Assembly (NCBI GenBank): GCA_016284635.1
Contig: JAEEPF010000002.1
Coordinates: forward strand, 1-64,000
Origin: Prevotella sp.
Lineage (GTDB): Bacteria > Bacteroidota > Bacteroidia > Bacteroidales > Bacteroidaceae
Reading direction: 5' to 3'
Length of the DNA stretch: 64,000 nt
Positions 56,993 through 64,000 of this stretch are shown here, piece after piece. The stretch's first letter is position 1. Every line of letters begins with the position of its first letter. The translations under genes were made by a program, and so were the position numbers. The notes under the pieces were generated by a model, which worked only from the letters and a program-made list of their open reading frames with translations, did not search any database and had not been told where the DNA came from.

Positions 56993-57499
56993 TTAAATAA
57001 TTGTCGCGAAGCGTTCGAGATGATCGTCAATATAGTGAGCGATGTCATCCGTCCATTCCTCCTCATGCTCCACAAACTGATCGTCGAGGTCGTCGAAGTC
57101 AGGGAACTGCTCGAAGAGTGCCATAAACTCTTCCTGCGTCATTTCCTTCTCAATCTCCTCACGATGCTTGAGCCATAGGGTATGTGCATCATATATCAGC
57201 TTCGACAGCTCGCGCATGTCCCACAGCTTGTTGAGAGCTTTGGCAAACGGGTTCTTGAAGATGAAAGTGCCATAGCCGTTATGGATCAGCTGGACAAACC
57301 CGCCGTCCATCACTTCCTCGTGCAGGGTGTTCCAGGCCAGCAACGTCATCTGGTCAGCATTCAGATCCTGCATCGTCTCTGGTGTCAGTTCACCGCCGAT
57401 GCTGTCGTAGATGGCTTTCACAAACACACCAATGAAGGCATCCATGCCCTCCATCGCTGCCTGTTGCAGATCAGCATCCTTTACAATCACCTCTTTCAT
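56993..57499 (-). CDS. DMP19-like (DUF4375) protein
   Basis: A 168-residue acidic, helical protein. It has a LNADQMTLLAWNTLHEEVMDGGFVQLIHN segment, the conserved core of the DMP19/DUF4375 family, and an acidic C terminus (FPDFDDLDDQFVEHEEEWTDD). The Neisseria member mimics DNA and binds a regulator; whether that holds here is unknown. The gene precedes smpB and follows the WalJ-like gene by 20 nt. Confidence 0.85.
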   Translation of the reverse strand: MKEVIVKDADLQQAAMEGMDAFIGVFVKAIYDSIGGELTPETMQDLNADQMTLLAWNTLHEEVMDGGFVQLIHNGYGTFIFKNPFAKALNKLWDMRELSKLIYDAHTLWLKHREEIEKEMTQEEFMALFEQFPDFDDLDDQFVEHEEEWTDDIAHYIDDHLERFATII

Positions 57500-57519
57500 C
57501 GCTTCTCACTCTTTACTTT

Positions 57520-58323
57520 TCACTCCAGCTCAAACACTCCCGTTGGCAACTGACGACGAAGCACTTCAAGTTCCACATCCTTGCCTGGCACGATGCCATA
57601 GCTACGCATGATAGTCTCCACAGTCTTGCGAGCCAGTTCTGGATGGTTGTTCTCCTCACTGAGATGACAGAGCCACACCTGACGCAGACACTCCGTCATA
57701 TTCTCCGCAATCACCTTGCCACACTCCGTATTCGACAGATGCCCACTGGGACTGAGGATACGCTTTTTCAGATATGGCGGATAAGGACCGCTCTCCACCA
57801 TCTCCACATCGTGGTTTGCCTCAATGATGAGGTAGTTGGCACGCGAGATGGTTTCCTTCATCTCCTCTGTCACAGACCCTGCATCGGTCATGATGACTAA
57901 GGTGACACCCTCCACCTGAATCTCGTAGCCCACATTCTCACTGGCATCATGGGGCACGGCAAAGGGCCTTACATGGAACTCTCCCACGGTGAACGGCTGA
58001 CCGATTTCGACATATTGTCTCATATTGTCGGCCACCTTCCGAGAGATACAGTAGTTGTTGTCAATGCCTTTGTGGACAGCCTTAGTGGCATAGACGGGCA
58101 CCTGATATTCATAACTGAACGCCCCCACCGACTTGATATGATCGGCATGGTCGTGGGTAATCAGCAAGTGCTTTACGGACTGCAGCTGAATGCCATAGTC
58201 CTTGCAGTACTTCTTCAGTGTGCGTATGCCAACGCCTATATCTATCATCAATCCGTCTGTAGCAGTACCGAAGTAATAGCAATTGCCGCTGCTGCCACTT
58301 CCAAACGATATAAATCTCAACAT
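57520..58323 (-). CDS. Metallo-beta-lactamase-fold hydrolase (WalJ/YycJ type)
   Basis: A 267-residue cytoplasmic MBL protein with the N-terminal FISFGSGSSGNCYY, the metal motif LLITHDHADHIK near residue 57, the AVPHDASENVGY segment and the terminal VWLCHLSEENNHPE. This is the WalJ/YycJ group, which has been linked to nuclease or DNA-repair roles. A TACCTTTG box lies at 58350-58343, 20 nt before the ATG. Confidence 0.9.
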   Translation of the reverse strand: MLRFISFGSGSSGNCYYFGTATDGLMIDIGVGIRTLKKYCKDYGIQLQSVKHLLITHDHADHIKSVGAFSYEYQVPVYATKAVHKGIDNNYCISRKVADNMRQYVEIGQPFTVGEFHVRPFAVPHDASENVGYEIQVEGVTLVIMTDAGSVTEEMKETISRANYLIIEANHDVEMVESGPYPPYLKKRILSPSGHLSNTECGKVIAENMTECLRQVWLCHLSEENNHPELARKTVETIMRSYGIVPGKDVELEVLRRQLPTGVFELE

Positions 58324-58355
58324 GTTTGTTTATATTTTCGTGCAAAGGTACAAAT

Positions 58356-58463
58356 AAAAGTGAAAAGGTGAAAAGGTGAAAAGGTGAAATAATAGTAGTT
58401 TCAAAAACTTTTAACGTTTCGTTTCTTTCTTTTTCACTTTTTCACCTTTTCACTCTTTCACCT
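58356..58463. repeat. Iterated-word palindromic repeat (GTGAAAAG word)
   Basis: The left arm is four AAAGTGAAAAGGTGAAAAG-type words, the right arm (58429-58463) TTTTCACTTTTTCACC, TTTTCACTCTTTCACC, its reverse complement. It fills the gap between the TamL gene and the promoter of the MBL gene. Confidence 0.87.
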
Positions 58464-60674
58464 TTAGAAGGGCAGTCCGACCGCGAAATGGAACGCCAGA
58501 TCCCTGCTCAGGCGGGGATGGATGATGGGATAATGCGTCTCATTATCCTCGTAGGCAGGATTGACGGCCTTCATTCCAAGGTCAAAACGCAGGATGAAAT
58601 AGTCAAAGTTCAGTCGCAGGCCCATTCCGTAACTCACAGCCATATCGTCGAGCAGACGGGAGAACTTGAACTGGCCCCCAGGCTGGTCCTTATAGTCGCG
58701 CAGGGTCCAGATGTTGCCGGCATCAAGGAACATCGCCCAAGAGAACTTCCAGAACAAGCGCGAACGGTATTCGAGGTTCAGGTCAAGCTTCAGATCACCT
58801 GTCTGGGTAATGAAGTTGATCTTGCCATCCTTATCCTTGTAACTGCCTGGGCCTAAGCTGCGCACACTCCATCCGCGGACGCTGTTGGCACCACCGGCAA
58901 AGTATCGTTTCTCAAACGGCAGCACCTCACTATTGCCATACGGATAGGCAATACCAATGCCCGTATGGAACACCAGCTGACTGTTCTCCCACTCATAGAG
59001 GCGGTGGATAAAGTCGATATCGAACTTCGCATATTGGGCATAGGCAATGTTGAAGGTCATATATTGACCCAGTTCGTTCTTCGACGTGTTGAAGACGTGG
59101 GCACAGAGGTCAAGCAGGTTACCGGCAGTCTCGATATTCGTCTTGACTGCTGTCCGTCCGTTGTTATAGACATAGCCGAAGCCGATCTTCATAATAAACA
59201 GATCCTCGTAGTTGTATCTCAGGATAGCGTTCGAGTTCGAATCGTCAGACAGATACTCATCGCGGAAAGTCTGGCTGATCCAGGGCATAAACACATAGTT
59301 CAGGTCAATGAGATCCAAACGATAGCTGTTCTGGCTTTTCTCCTGATTCCACTGATAGTGCCAGCCGGCAGAGAGAACACGACGATGGAACTCAGGACGG
59401 TCCTGCGAGTCGAAGAGCAACGACACCTCACTGGTGGCGATGATGCTCCTACGATAGCTGGGACTCAGGAAGGGGAAGATGAAACGCGGGAACGACAGAC
59501 GGCTCTCCAAACTGTATTCGAAAAAGTCCTGATTGCTGTAGCCCTCCAGTCCGCGGATGGCCTCATATGCACCACGCAGCTGCACACTTAGCACCTCCGA
59601 CCCACGGAACAGGTTACGGTTCTGATACGTCAGCGAAACGGCTGCACCCAGGTCACCTGACGTGTTGGTACCTTCAGGCTGGAAACTGATGGTCGACGGT
59701 TTGTTCGTCTGCACAAGAATCTTTGTATCCAGAAGCGCTGAGTCGGGCACCTGCTCGAAGTTGATATTCGTAAACTTCACAGCGTTCAGACGGCCGAAAT
59801 GGTTGTAGGTCTTGCGCAGAGCCGCAGCAGAATATGGCTGTCCAGCCTCGATGAAGGTGTTCTCATCCAGCACATGACGGCGCAGGTGGATGGATGAGTC
59901 CGGCATACCGCTGACGAAACTCACATCACGAATGAAATACTGCGTGTGCAGCGAAGTGCTGTCGTCTGACGAACGGTAGTAAGGATGCAGCACGAGCGTC
60001 ACATCGACGTTCTTTTCTTTCTCATACCGGCGGGCACGATAGGTAATGAACTCCTTATGGAAACGGAAGTAACCACGGTCTTGCAAATACGACGTAATCC
60101 CGTTGCGCTCCTCATTCAGCGCCTCGGCACTAAACTGTTTGCCGGCATAGAGCGTACTGTTGCGACGCATCAGCAACTTGTCAATCAAAGAGTCCTGGAT
60201 GTCTGTCTCATACTGACGGATTTTATACGCCGGACCAGGACGCAACACATAGATGGCATTGCACTTCCGCTTCTTATAGTCCACATACAGCGACACCTCT
60301 CCATCGAGATAGCCCTTGTTTTCCAAAGCTTGTTTCAGGTCCTCGCAACTCTGACGCGCCAACAGAGTGTCAAACACCACTGGAGCCTCGCCCATAGACC
60401 ACAAGGCACGATTTACCCACGTGCTGTCACGCCCGGCTAACGAATAGATGCCAAGTGGTACCTTCACCGTCGACAGCCAGCGCGTGTTGCTCTTCTGCCT
60501 CACATAGTCCTTCAGCTCCAGAGGGTTGATGTCCTTGTATTTATCGTCCGTCACCACACGGACTTTATTCAGCATATACGAGCCATCAGGCAGATGACGG
60601 GTAGCAGAACAGCCGCACAGGAGCAACGCCCCTGCTACCATCGCCAAACACTGTTTCACCATCGGAATTTTCAT
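58464..60674 (-). CDS. TamL-type outer-membrane assembly lipoprotein (BamA/TamA superfamily)
   Basis: A 736-residue protein. A lipoprotein signal ends at LLLCGC (Cys near residue 19), then POTRA-like domains (about 25-310) and a C-terminal Omp85 beta-barrel (about 350-736) with the characteristic RYFAGGANSVRGWSVRSLGPG. Lipidated TamA relatives (TamL) are typical of Bacteroidota and work with a TamB partner in outer-membrane assembly; no tamB is adjacent. I start at ATG 60674; an in-frame ATG at 60692 is also possible, lying just after a TACTTTTG box (60703-60696). Confidence 0.9.
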   Translation of the reverse strand: MKIPMVKQCLAMVAGALLLCGCSATRHLPDGSYMLNKVRVVTDDKYKDINPLELKDYVRQKSNTRWLSTVKVPLGIYSLAGRDSTWVNRALWSMGEAPVVFDTLLARQSCEDLKQALENKGYLDGEVSLYVDYKKRKCNAIYVLRPGPAYKIRQYETDIQDSLIDKLLMRRNSTLYAGKQFSAEALNEERNGITSYLQDRGYFRFHKEFITYRARRYEKEKNVDVTLVLHPYYRSSDDSTSLHTQYFIRDVSFVSGMPDSSIHLRRHVLDENTFIEAGQPYSAAALRKTYNHFGRLNAVKFTNINFEQVPDSALLDTKILVQTNKPSTISFQPEGTNTSGDLGAAVSLTYQNRNLFRGSEVLSVQLRGAYEAIRGLEGYSNQDFFEYSLESRLSFPRFIFPFLSPSYRRSIIATSEVSLLFDSQDRPEFHRRVLSAGWHYQWNQEKSQNSYRLDLIDLNYVFMPWISQTFRDEYLSDDSNSNAILRYNYEDLFIMKIGFGYVYNNGRTAVKTNIETAGNLLDLCAHVFNTSKNELGQYMTFNIAYAQYAKFDIDFIHRLYEWENSQLVFHTGIGIAYPYGNSEVLPFEKRYFAGGANSVRGWSVRSLGPGSYKDKDGKINFITQTGDLKLDLNLEYRSRLFWKFSWAMFLDAGNIWTLRDYKDQPGGQFKFSRLLDDMAVSYGMGLRLNFDYFILRFDLGMKAVNPAYEDNETHYPIIHPRLSRDLAFHFAVGLPF

Positions 60675-60708
60675 CTGCCTGTCTGTAATCATCTGCAAAA
60701 GTACAAAA

Positions 60709-60738
60709 AAAGCCACAGATTACACAGATAATCACAGA
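60709..60738. repeat. CACAGATT-word repeat, left arm only
   Basis: AAGCCACAGATTACACAGAT followed by AATCACAGAAA, between the divergent TamL and rRNA methyltransferase genes, touching the promoter box of the latter. Confidence 0.7.
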
Positions 60739-60745
60739 AATTTTG

Positions 60746-60753
60746 TACCTTTG
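60746..60753 (+). promoter_or_regulatory. -7 box (TACCTTTG) of the rRNA methyltransferase gene
   Basis: TACCTTTGC, 10 nt before the GTG chosen as start. It makes the longer frame opening at 60743 impossible, because that frame starts inside the box. No -33 TTTG is at the usual distance. Confidence 0.6.
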
Positions 60754-60763
60754 CACAAAAAAA

Positions 60764-61534
60764 GTGGCAATCAGTAAGAATCAGATCAAATCCATCCGTC
60801 AGTTGGAGCAGAAAAAGTTCCGCCGTCGTGAGGGTCTTTTCGTGGCAGAAGGCACGAAGGTGGTCGGCGACCTCCTCACCCACTACCAGCCCCACTCCCT
60901 CTTCGCCACCAACGAATGGCTGAAGGATCATTCATCTGCCATCAGCCATCTTCCATCTGCCATCACTGAGGTCACCGATGAGGAACTCCGTCGCTTGAGC
61001 TTCCTCCAGCACCCGCAGCAAGTCCTCGCCCTCTTTCCCATCCCTGGGTGTCCGTTAGGCACACCTCCCTTTGGGGGAGGCTGGGAGGGGCTTGCCCTTG
61101 CTCTGGATGGCATCCAAGACCCAGGCAACCTCGGGACGATTATCCGCATTGCCGACTGGTTTGGCATCGAACAGATCTTCTGCAGCGACGATACTGTCGA
61201 CGCTTGGAATCCGAAGGTCGTTCAGGCCACTATGGGCAGCATTGCGCGCGTAATCATTATATATATTAATCTCTCAGAGTTTCTCGACACCCTGCCTGCA
61301 GACTTCCCCGTCTATGGTACCCTGCTCGATGGCGACAACATCTACACCCAGCCGCTCACCCCTCACGGACTCATCGTTATGGGCAATGAGGGCAATGGCA
61401 TCTCTCCAGAGATCCGCAAAAAAGTGAATCGTCGCCTCCTCATCCCCAGTTATCGCACAGACGACACAGCCGAGAGCCTCAATGTAGCCATAGCAACTGC
61501 CATCACCTGCGCAGAGTTCCGTCGTCGCAAGTGA
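60764..61534 (+). CDS. TrmH/SpoU-family RNA 2'-O-methyltransferase
   Basis: A 256-residue enzyme with an N-terminal substrate-binding domain (SKNQIKSIRQLEQKKFRRREGLFVAEGTKVVGDLL) and a C-terminal SPOUT knot domain (LALDGIQDPGNLGTIIRIADWFGI, LIVMGNEGNGIS and IPSYRTDDTAESLNVAIATAI). It methylates rRNA or tRNA ribose. The start is GTG 60764. Two segments look inserted in frame: residues about 57-68 (HSSAISHLPSAI, from a CATCTGCCATC word repeat) and residues about 95-110 (GCPLGTPPFGGGWEGL, from a GC-rich palindromic repeat) in the interdomain linker. Confidence 0.92.
   Translation: MAISKNQIKSIRQLEQKKFRRREGLFVAEGTKVVGDLLTHYQPHSLFATNEWLKDHSSAISHLPSAITEVTDEELRRLSFLQHPQQVLALFPIPGCPLGTPPFGGGWEGLALALDGIQDPGNLGTIIRIADWFGIEQIFCSDDTVDAWNPKVVQATMGSIARVIIIYINLSEFLDTLPADFPVYGTLLDGDNIYTQPLTPHGLIVMGNEGNGISPEIRKKVNRRLLIPSYRTDDTAESLNVAIATAITCAEFRRRK
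60931..60966 (+). repeat. CCATCTGCCATCA-word repeat in the rRNA methyltransferase gene, in frame
   Basis: TCATCTGCCATC, AGCCATC, TTCCATCTGCCATC follow each other and encode SSAISHLPSAI in the first domain, a stretch not expected in this family. Confidence 0.6.
61046..61090 (+). repeat. GC-rich palindromic repeat in the rRNA methyltransferase gene, in frame
   Basis: GGGTGTCCGTTAGGCACACC followed by TCCCTTTGGGGGAGG and CTGGGAGGGG. It contains GGGTGTCC/GGCACACC and CTCCCTTTGGGGGAG stems and encodes the linker between the two enzyme domains. The CCTCCC/GGGAGGGG words recall the outer element at 25267-25350. Confidence 0.75.
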
Positions 61535-61559
61535 TGGCAGCAATCATAGTCAACTTGTT

Positions 61560-63053
61560 TTATTCCTGAATCTCGGCCCAGTAAAGATAGGGATCACGAG
61601 GAACAGGCAGCGACTTCATATAGTCGGCAGCCTTGTCCTTGGCGAAGGGTTTACCATCAAAGGTACATTCGTCGAGCTCGCCATAGACCTCAAGGGCAGT
61701 CATACGATGGACCACCTGACTCTTCTCGAGTTCGTAGATCTGCGTGAAGACAGCAGGTCCTCCGGCAGATCCGGCGATGCGCAGCCAGCCCTTGCCGCCA
61801 CGAACCTGAGTGAACGAGGGATGTAACTTGTCTGTCTCCACGCCAATCAGTTGGATCTGATCGTCCTTCACCGTGAAGAATGCACCATGTTTGTCATCCT
61901 TGTCACGCATCCAGAGTTCTTCGTTGAAGTCATCGTCGATGTCTATCCAACGGTACTTCGTCAGCTCGTAGTACTTATTCTCATGCGGGTCGTTGTCGAG
62001 GTAGAGCTTACGCAGGGTGGCGATATCCTTCTTCCAGAGGGGACGCGATTCGTCTACCAACTGGTGGTAGACCTCCAAAATCTGACGCTCGAGCTTACCG
62101 TTGCGGAGTCTGAACATACCGACGGTAGCACTCTCTGGTGCACGATGCTCGAAAGTGAACTCGAGACCGTCAGGTCCCTCGAAGGCGGCGCCAATGCCAC
62201 TGGAAGCGTACTCGCCACCGTCATCGACATTCCACGTGGAGTTCATATCCTGCCCGTCGTACTGTCCCTCTACAGGAATCGAATATACCTTGTCACCGTC
62301 TGTAACCACTTCGAGGGCAAAGACCTTCTTACCCTTCGGCTTGAACTGGAGGATGCCATACTGATAGCGGTTGCCGATGGTGTAGGTGAGCTCTGAGCGC
62401 TGCGTCTTCATAGCATACTGCTCTTCGAGTTGTTTAATGACGGTTGCGGGCAGGGGTTTCCCGGCGTCGAAGGGTGATTCAAGTTTTGTGGCGAGTCGTT
62501 TATGCGTCTTCATATAGTCATCGTGGATGATGACGTAGAGAGCAGCGAAATGATCGCCTCGCAGGGCGTCCTTCGGATTGACGAGGGCATACTTCATGCC
62601 CGGAGCGGGAATCGTCGAGCGGCTGTGCAGTTCGCCAGGGAAGAGATCCTCACCATCAGGGTTCTTCAACTGTTCGCCAATGCAGCGGATGGGCACAGAC
62701 TTCATGTCGTCCAGAAGCATCTGCGTATAGCCTGCAGCATTGCGACGATAGGTATCAAACTGCTCCCACGCCTGATGGGCATCTGTGAAGTACTCCATCA
62801 TATCGTGTTTCTCGTAGAAAGCACGGTCAGGCTCCTTCGCGTCCGTCCAATAGACCACCTGCATATGGTCTGGATCGAAGTAATAGAGGAATACAGGCTG
62901 TGGCGTGGTGTCGCGCACCTCAACCACAGCACCATCAAGACTGTCGACAGCGAGGGAGTCGCTATCGGCTCCACTCGCTGTCTGACTTTTACTTGTGCAT
63001 CCGGCCATCACTGCCAGCGCACTTGCAACAATGAAAGAAAGATTTCGTCTCAT
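61560..63053 (-). CDS. Large lipoprotein of unknown function
   Basis: A 497-residue lipoprotein with lipobox VMAGC (Cys near 18) and a Ser/Asp-rich start. The mature protein is mixed alpha/beta with several Trp- and Asp-rich stretches (YRWIDIDDDFNEELWMRDKDDKHG resembles a calcium-type loop) and no domain I can name. The ATG at 63053 overlaps the TGA of the TMEM43-family gene by one base, so the two are translationally coupled. Confidence 0.75.
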   Translation of the reverse strand: MRRNLSFIVASALAVMAGCTSKSQTASGADSDSLAVDSLDGAVVEVRDTTPQPVFLYYFDPDHMQVVYWTDAKEPDRAFYEKHDMMEYFTDAHQAWEQFDTYRRNAAGYTQMLLDDMKSVPIRCIGEQLKNPDGEDLFPGELHSRSTIPAPGMKYALVNPKDALRGDHFAALYVIIHDDYMKTHKRLATKLESPFDAGKPLPATVIKQLEEQYAMKTQRSELTYTIGNRYQYGILQFKPKGKKVFALEVVTDGDKVYSIPVEGQYDGQDMNSTWNVDDGGEYASSGIGAAFEGPDGLEFTFEHRAPESATVGMFRLRNGKLERQILEVYHQLVDESRPLWKKDIATLRKLYLDNDPHENKYYELTKYRWIDIDDDFNEELWMRDKDDKHGAFFTVKDDQIQLIGVETDKLHPSFTQVRGGKGWLRIAGSAGGPAVFTQIYELEKSQVVHRMTALEVYGELDECTFDGKPFAKDKAADYMKSLPVPRDPYLYWAEIQE

Positions 63054-64000
63054 CACTCCGTCGTCTGAGGTGCCGGCTGTGTCTGAGTGTTCTTACCCTT
63101 AGAGGCGAGCTCCTTCAGCTTGTCCTTGCCCTTGAAGGCGAAGACCCAGATGAGGAAGCCTGCAATAGCGAGGAGGCAGATAGCAAGCACTGGACGGTAG
63201 AAGAGCCATGCGAGGGCAATGACGATGAGCGACCACACGATACCGATGACCGTGCAGACGATGCCCACGCCCCAGCCGAAGATGCCTGCGATGAACGGCA
63301 CCACCTTGAGGATGGTCTCAAGGAATCCAAAGATACCCTTCAGACCGCCGATGATGATCATAATGCCGAGGATACGGAGGGCCCAGAGGATCATGTTGTT
63401 GGCCTCTTTCTCACCCTCGATGATCTCGTCGCCACTCTTCTTACCCATCACGAGCGTCTGGAAGCGCTTGCCGTTCTTAGCCTTGTAGGGTTTGAAGCTG
63501 TCGCCTTCGACCACAGCCATCACAGTGACCTTGGCAGGCACTACCTTCTCGAAGGTCACACGCACGTCACCCACCTCAGGAGAACCAGGCACACGTCCGA
63601 AATAGAGTACGTTGCTGGCCTGATGGACATACTGCAGATCCTTCTTATTCTCAGCATTGGCCATCTGCTTGTTCAGAGAGTCCGTCACGGCCTGGATAGA
63701 GTCGAGCTTAGCCCTCACAGAGTCAGGCAGCAAGGCCTTGATGGAATCAGGGATGGCCACCTGGGCAGGCTGCTGTGCAGGTTGTGAGACGGCCTGCGAG
63801 ATCTTATTGATGGCGGTATTCACCAGACCGTGGGCACGCTCATAGGCAGCCTGTGCCGACTTGTCGAACTGCTTCAGCAAATCCTCGCTGATGGCGAGAT
63901 CGATGCCTTCACGGGAGGAGATGCGATGGAAGAGGCCCTCGGGAAGCGTATAGGCACCCCACTTCACGTTCTCTGCCCACTGCTCAGAGTCGTCGAGGGT
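63053..64000 (-). CDS. TMEM43-family membrane protein (5' partial)
   Basis: The frame is open to the window edge, so the start is missing; 315 residues are present. A large soluble region (VFEKVVPAKVTVMAVVEGDSFKPYKAKNGKRF) is followed by four hydrophobic helices (about 205-300 of the visible part), as in the TMEM43/LUMA family. A Pro/Gln-rich segment (QPAQQPAQVAIPDSIKALL) interrupts the soluble region. The function in bacteria is unknown. Its stop overlaps the start of the large lipoprotein gene. Confidence 0.82.
   Translation of the reverse strand, partial: TLDDSEQWAENVKWGAYTLPEGLFHRISSREGIDLAISEDLLKQFDKSAQAAYERAHGLVNTAINKISQAVSQPAQQPAQVAIPDSIKALLPDSVRAKLDSIQAVTDSLNKQMANAENKKDLQYVHQASNVLYFGRVPGSPEVGDVRVTFEKVVPAKVTVMAVVEGDSFKPYKAKNGKRFQTLVMGKKSGDEIIEGEKEANNMILWALRILGIMIIIGGLKGIFGFLETILKVVPFIAGIFGWGVGIVCTVIGIVWSLIVIALAWLFYRPVLAICLLAIAGFLIWVFAFKGKDKLKELASKGKNTQTQPAPQTTE

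Overview
The window reads as a chromosomal segment of a Bacteroidales bacterium, most likely a Prevotella-type (Prevotellaceae) species. Reasons visible in the sequence are: promoters of the Bacteroidota form (TTTG, about 20 nt, TAnnTTTG) ahead of many genes; few clear Shine-Dalgarno sites; families largely confined to the phylum (DUF4301, DUF4494, DMP19-like, smalltalk, a TamL-type lipoprotein, GH13_8-type branching enzyme, a BspA-type leucine-rich-repeat surface protein); a MetH without its C-terminal activation domain; and an rnf operon preceded by a RseC-like gene.

Layout. 0-13 kb holds housekeeping genes: a TetR-like fragment, DUF4301, a RelA/SpoT homologue with an eroded hydrolase domain, a GNAT protein, nitroreductase, kdsC-maf-TPR, phosphoglucomutase, kdsB and a MORN-repeat protein. 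12.6-16.4 kb carries a YhcH-like protein, glgB and a membrane/TPR protein. 16.5-22.4 kb is a minus-strand block with two tandem acyl-CoA ligases, a LolC/E-type permease and an aminotransferase. 22.6-25.3 kb is a plus-strand operon of a membrane pseudokinase, DUF4494 and a YggS-type PLP protein. 25.3-34 kb has a flavodoxin-ferredoxin fusion, metY with a divergent Lrp regulator, rlmH, a GH25 lysozyme, an iron alcohol dehydrogenase, a cupin lipoprotein and a PAP2 phosphatase.

34.0-45.1 kb is an accessory island. A minus-strand cassette (29-aa smalltalk protein, two-helix holin-like protein, M15 peptidase) lies at its left end. A plus-strand replication-type cassette (two small unknowns, DUF3987 protein, CHC2/Toprim primase-like protein, HU-like protein with a CHB_HEX-type domain) lies at its right end. 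Between them sit a helix-turn-helix protein, two secreted dockerin-tailed proteins and a three-gene operon of unknown function. The smalltalk cassette and the HU gene, almost 9 kb apart and on opposite strands, share a promoter identical at 29 of 32 positions, so the two ends probably act together. The island also holds a 21-bp-period iteron array, a three-hairpin leader, clustered CTTGCGACAA motifs and a 24-bp perfect inverted repeat.

45.1-64 kb returns to core genes on the minus strand: a frameshifted lipoprotein pseudogene, rnfBCDGEA with rseC, a lipoprotein, a GHL10-like glycosidase, metH, smpB, a DMP19-like protein, a WalJ-like MBL protein, TamL, an rRNA methyltransferase (plus strand), a lipoprotein and a TMEM43-family protein cut by the window edge.

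The most unusual feature of the whole window is a superfamily of short mosaic repeats. Each is built of 7-12-nt words repeated two to four times, often followed by the reverse complement so that a long hairpin forms. Roughly twenty lie between genes. At least nine more lie in frame inside otherwise intact genes (kdsB, glgB, metH, the GH25 gene, the rRNA methyltransferase gene, the HU-like gene, the flavodoxin fusion gene, the membrane/TPR gene, and the signal peptide of the TPR gene). The inserts in metH and the GH25 gene are clearly the same element. This resembles in principle the protein-inserted palindromic elements known from Rickettsia, but the sequences and the iterated-word design are different.
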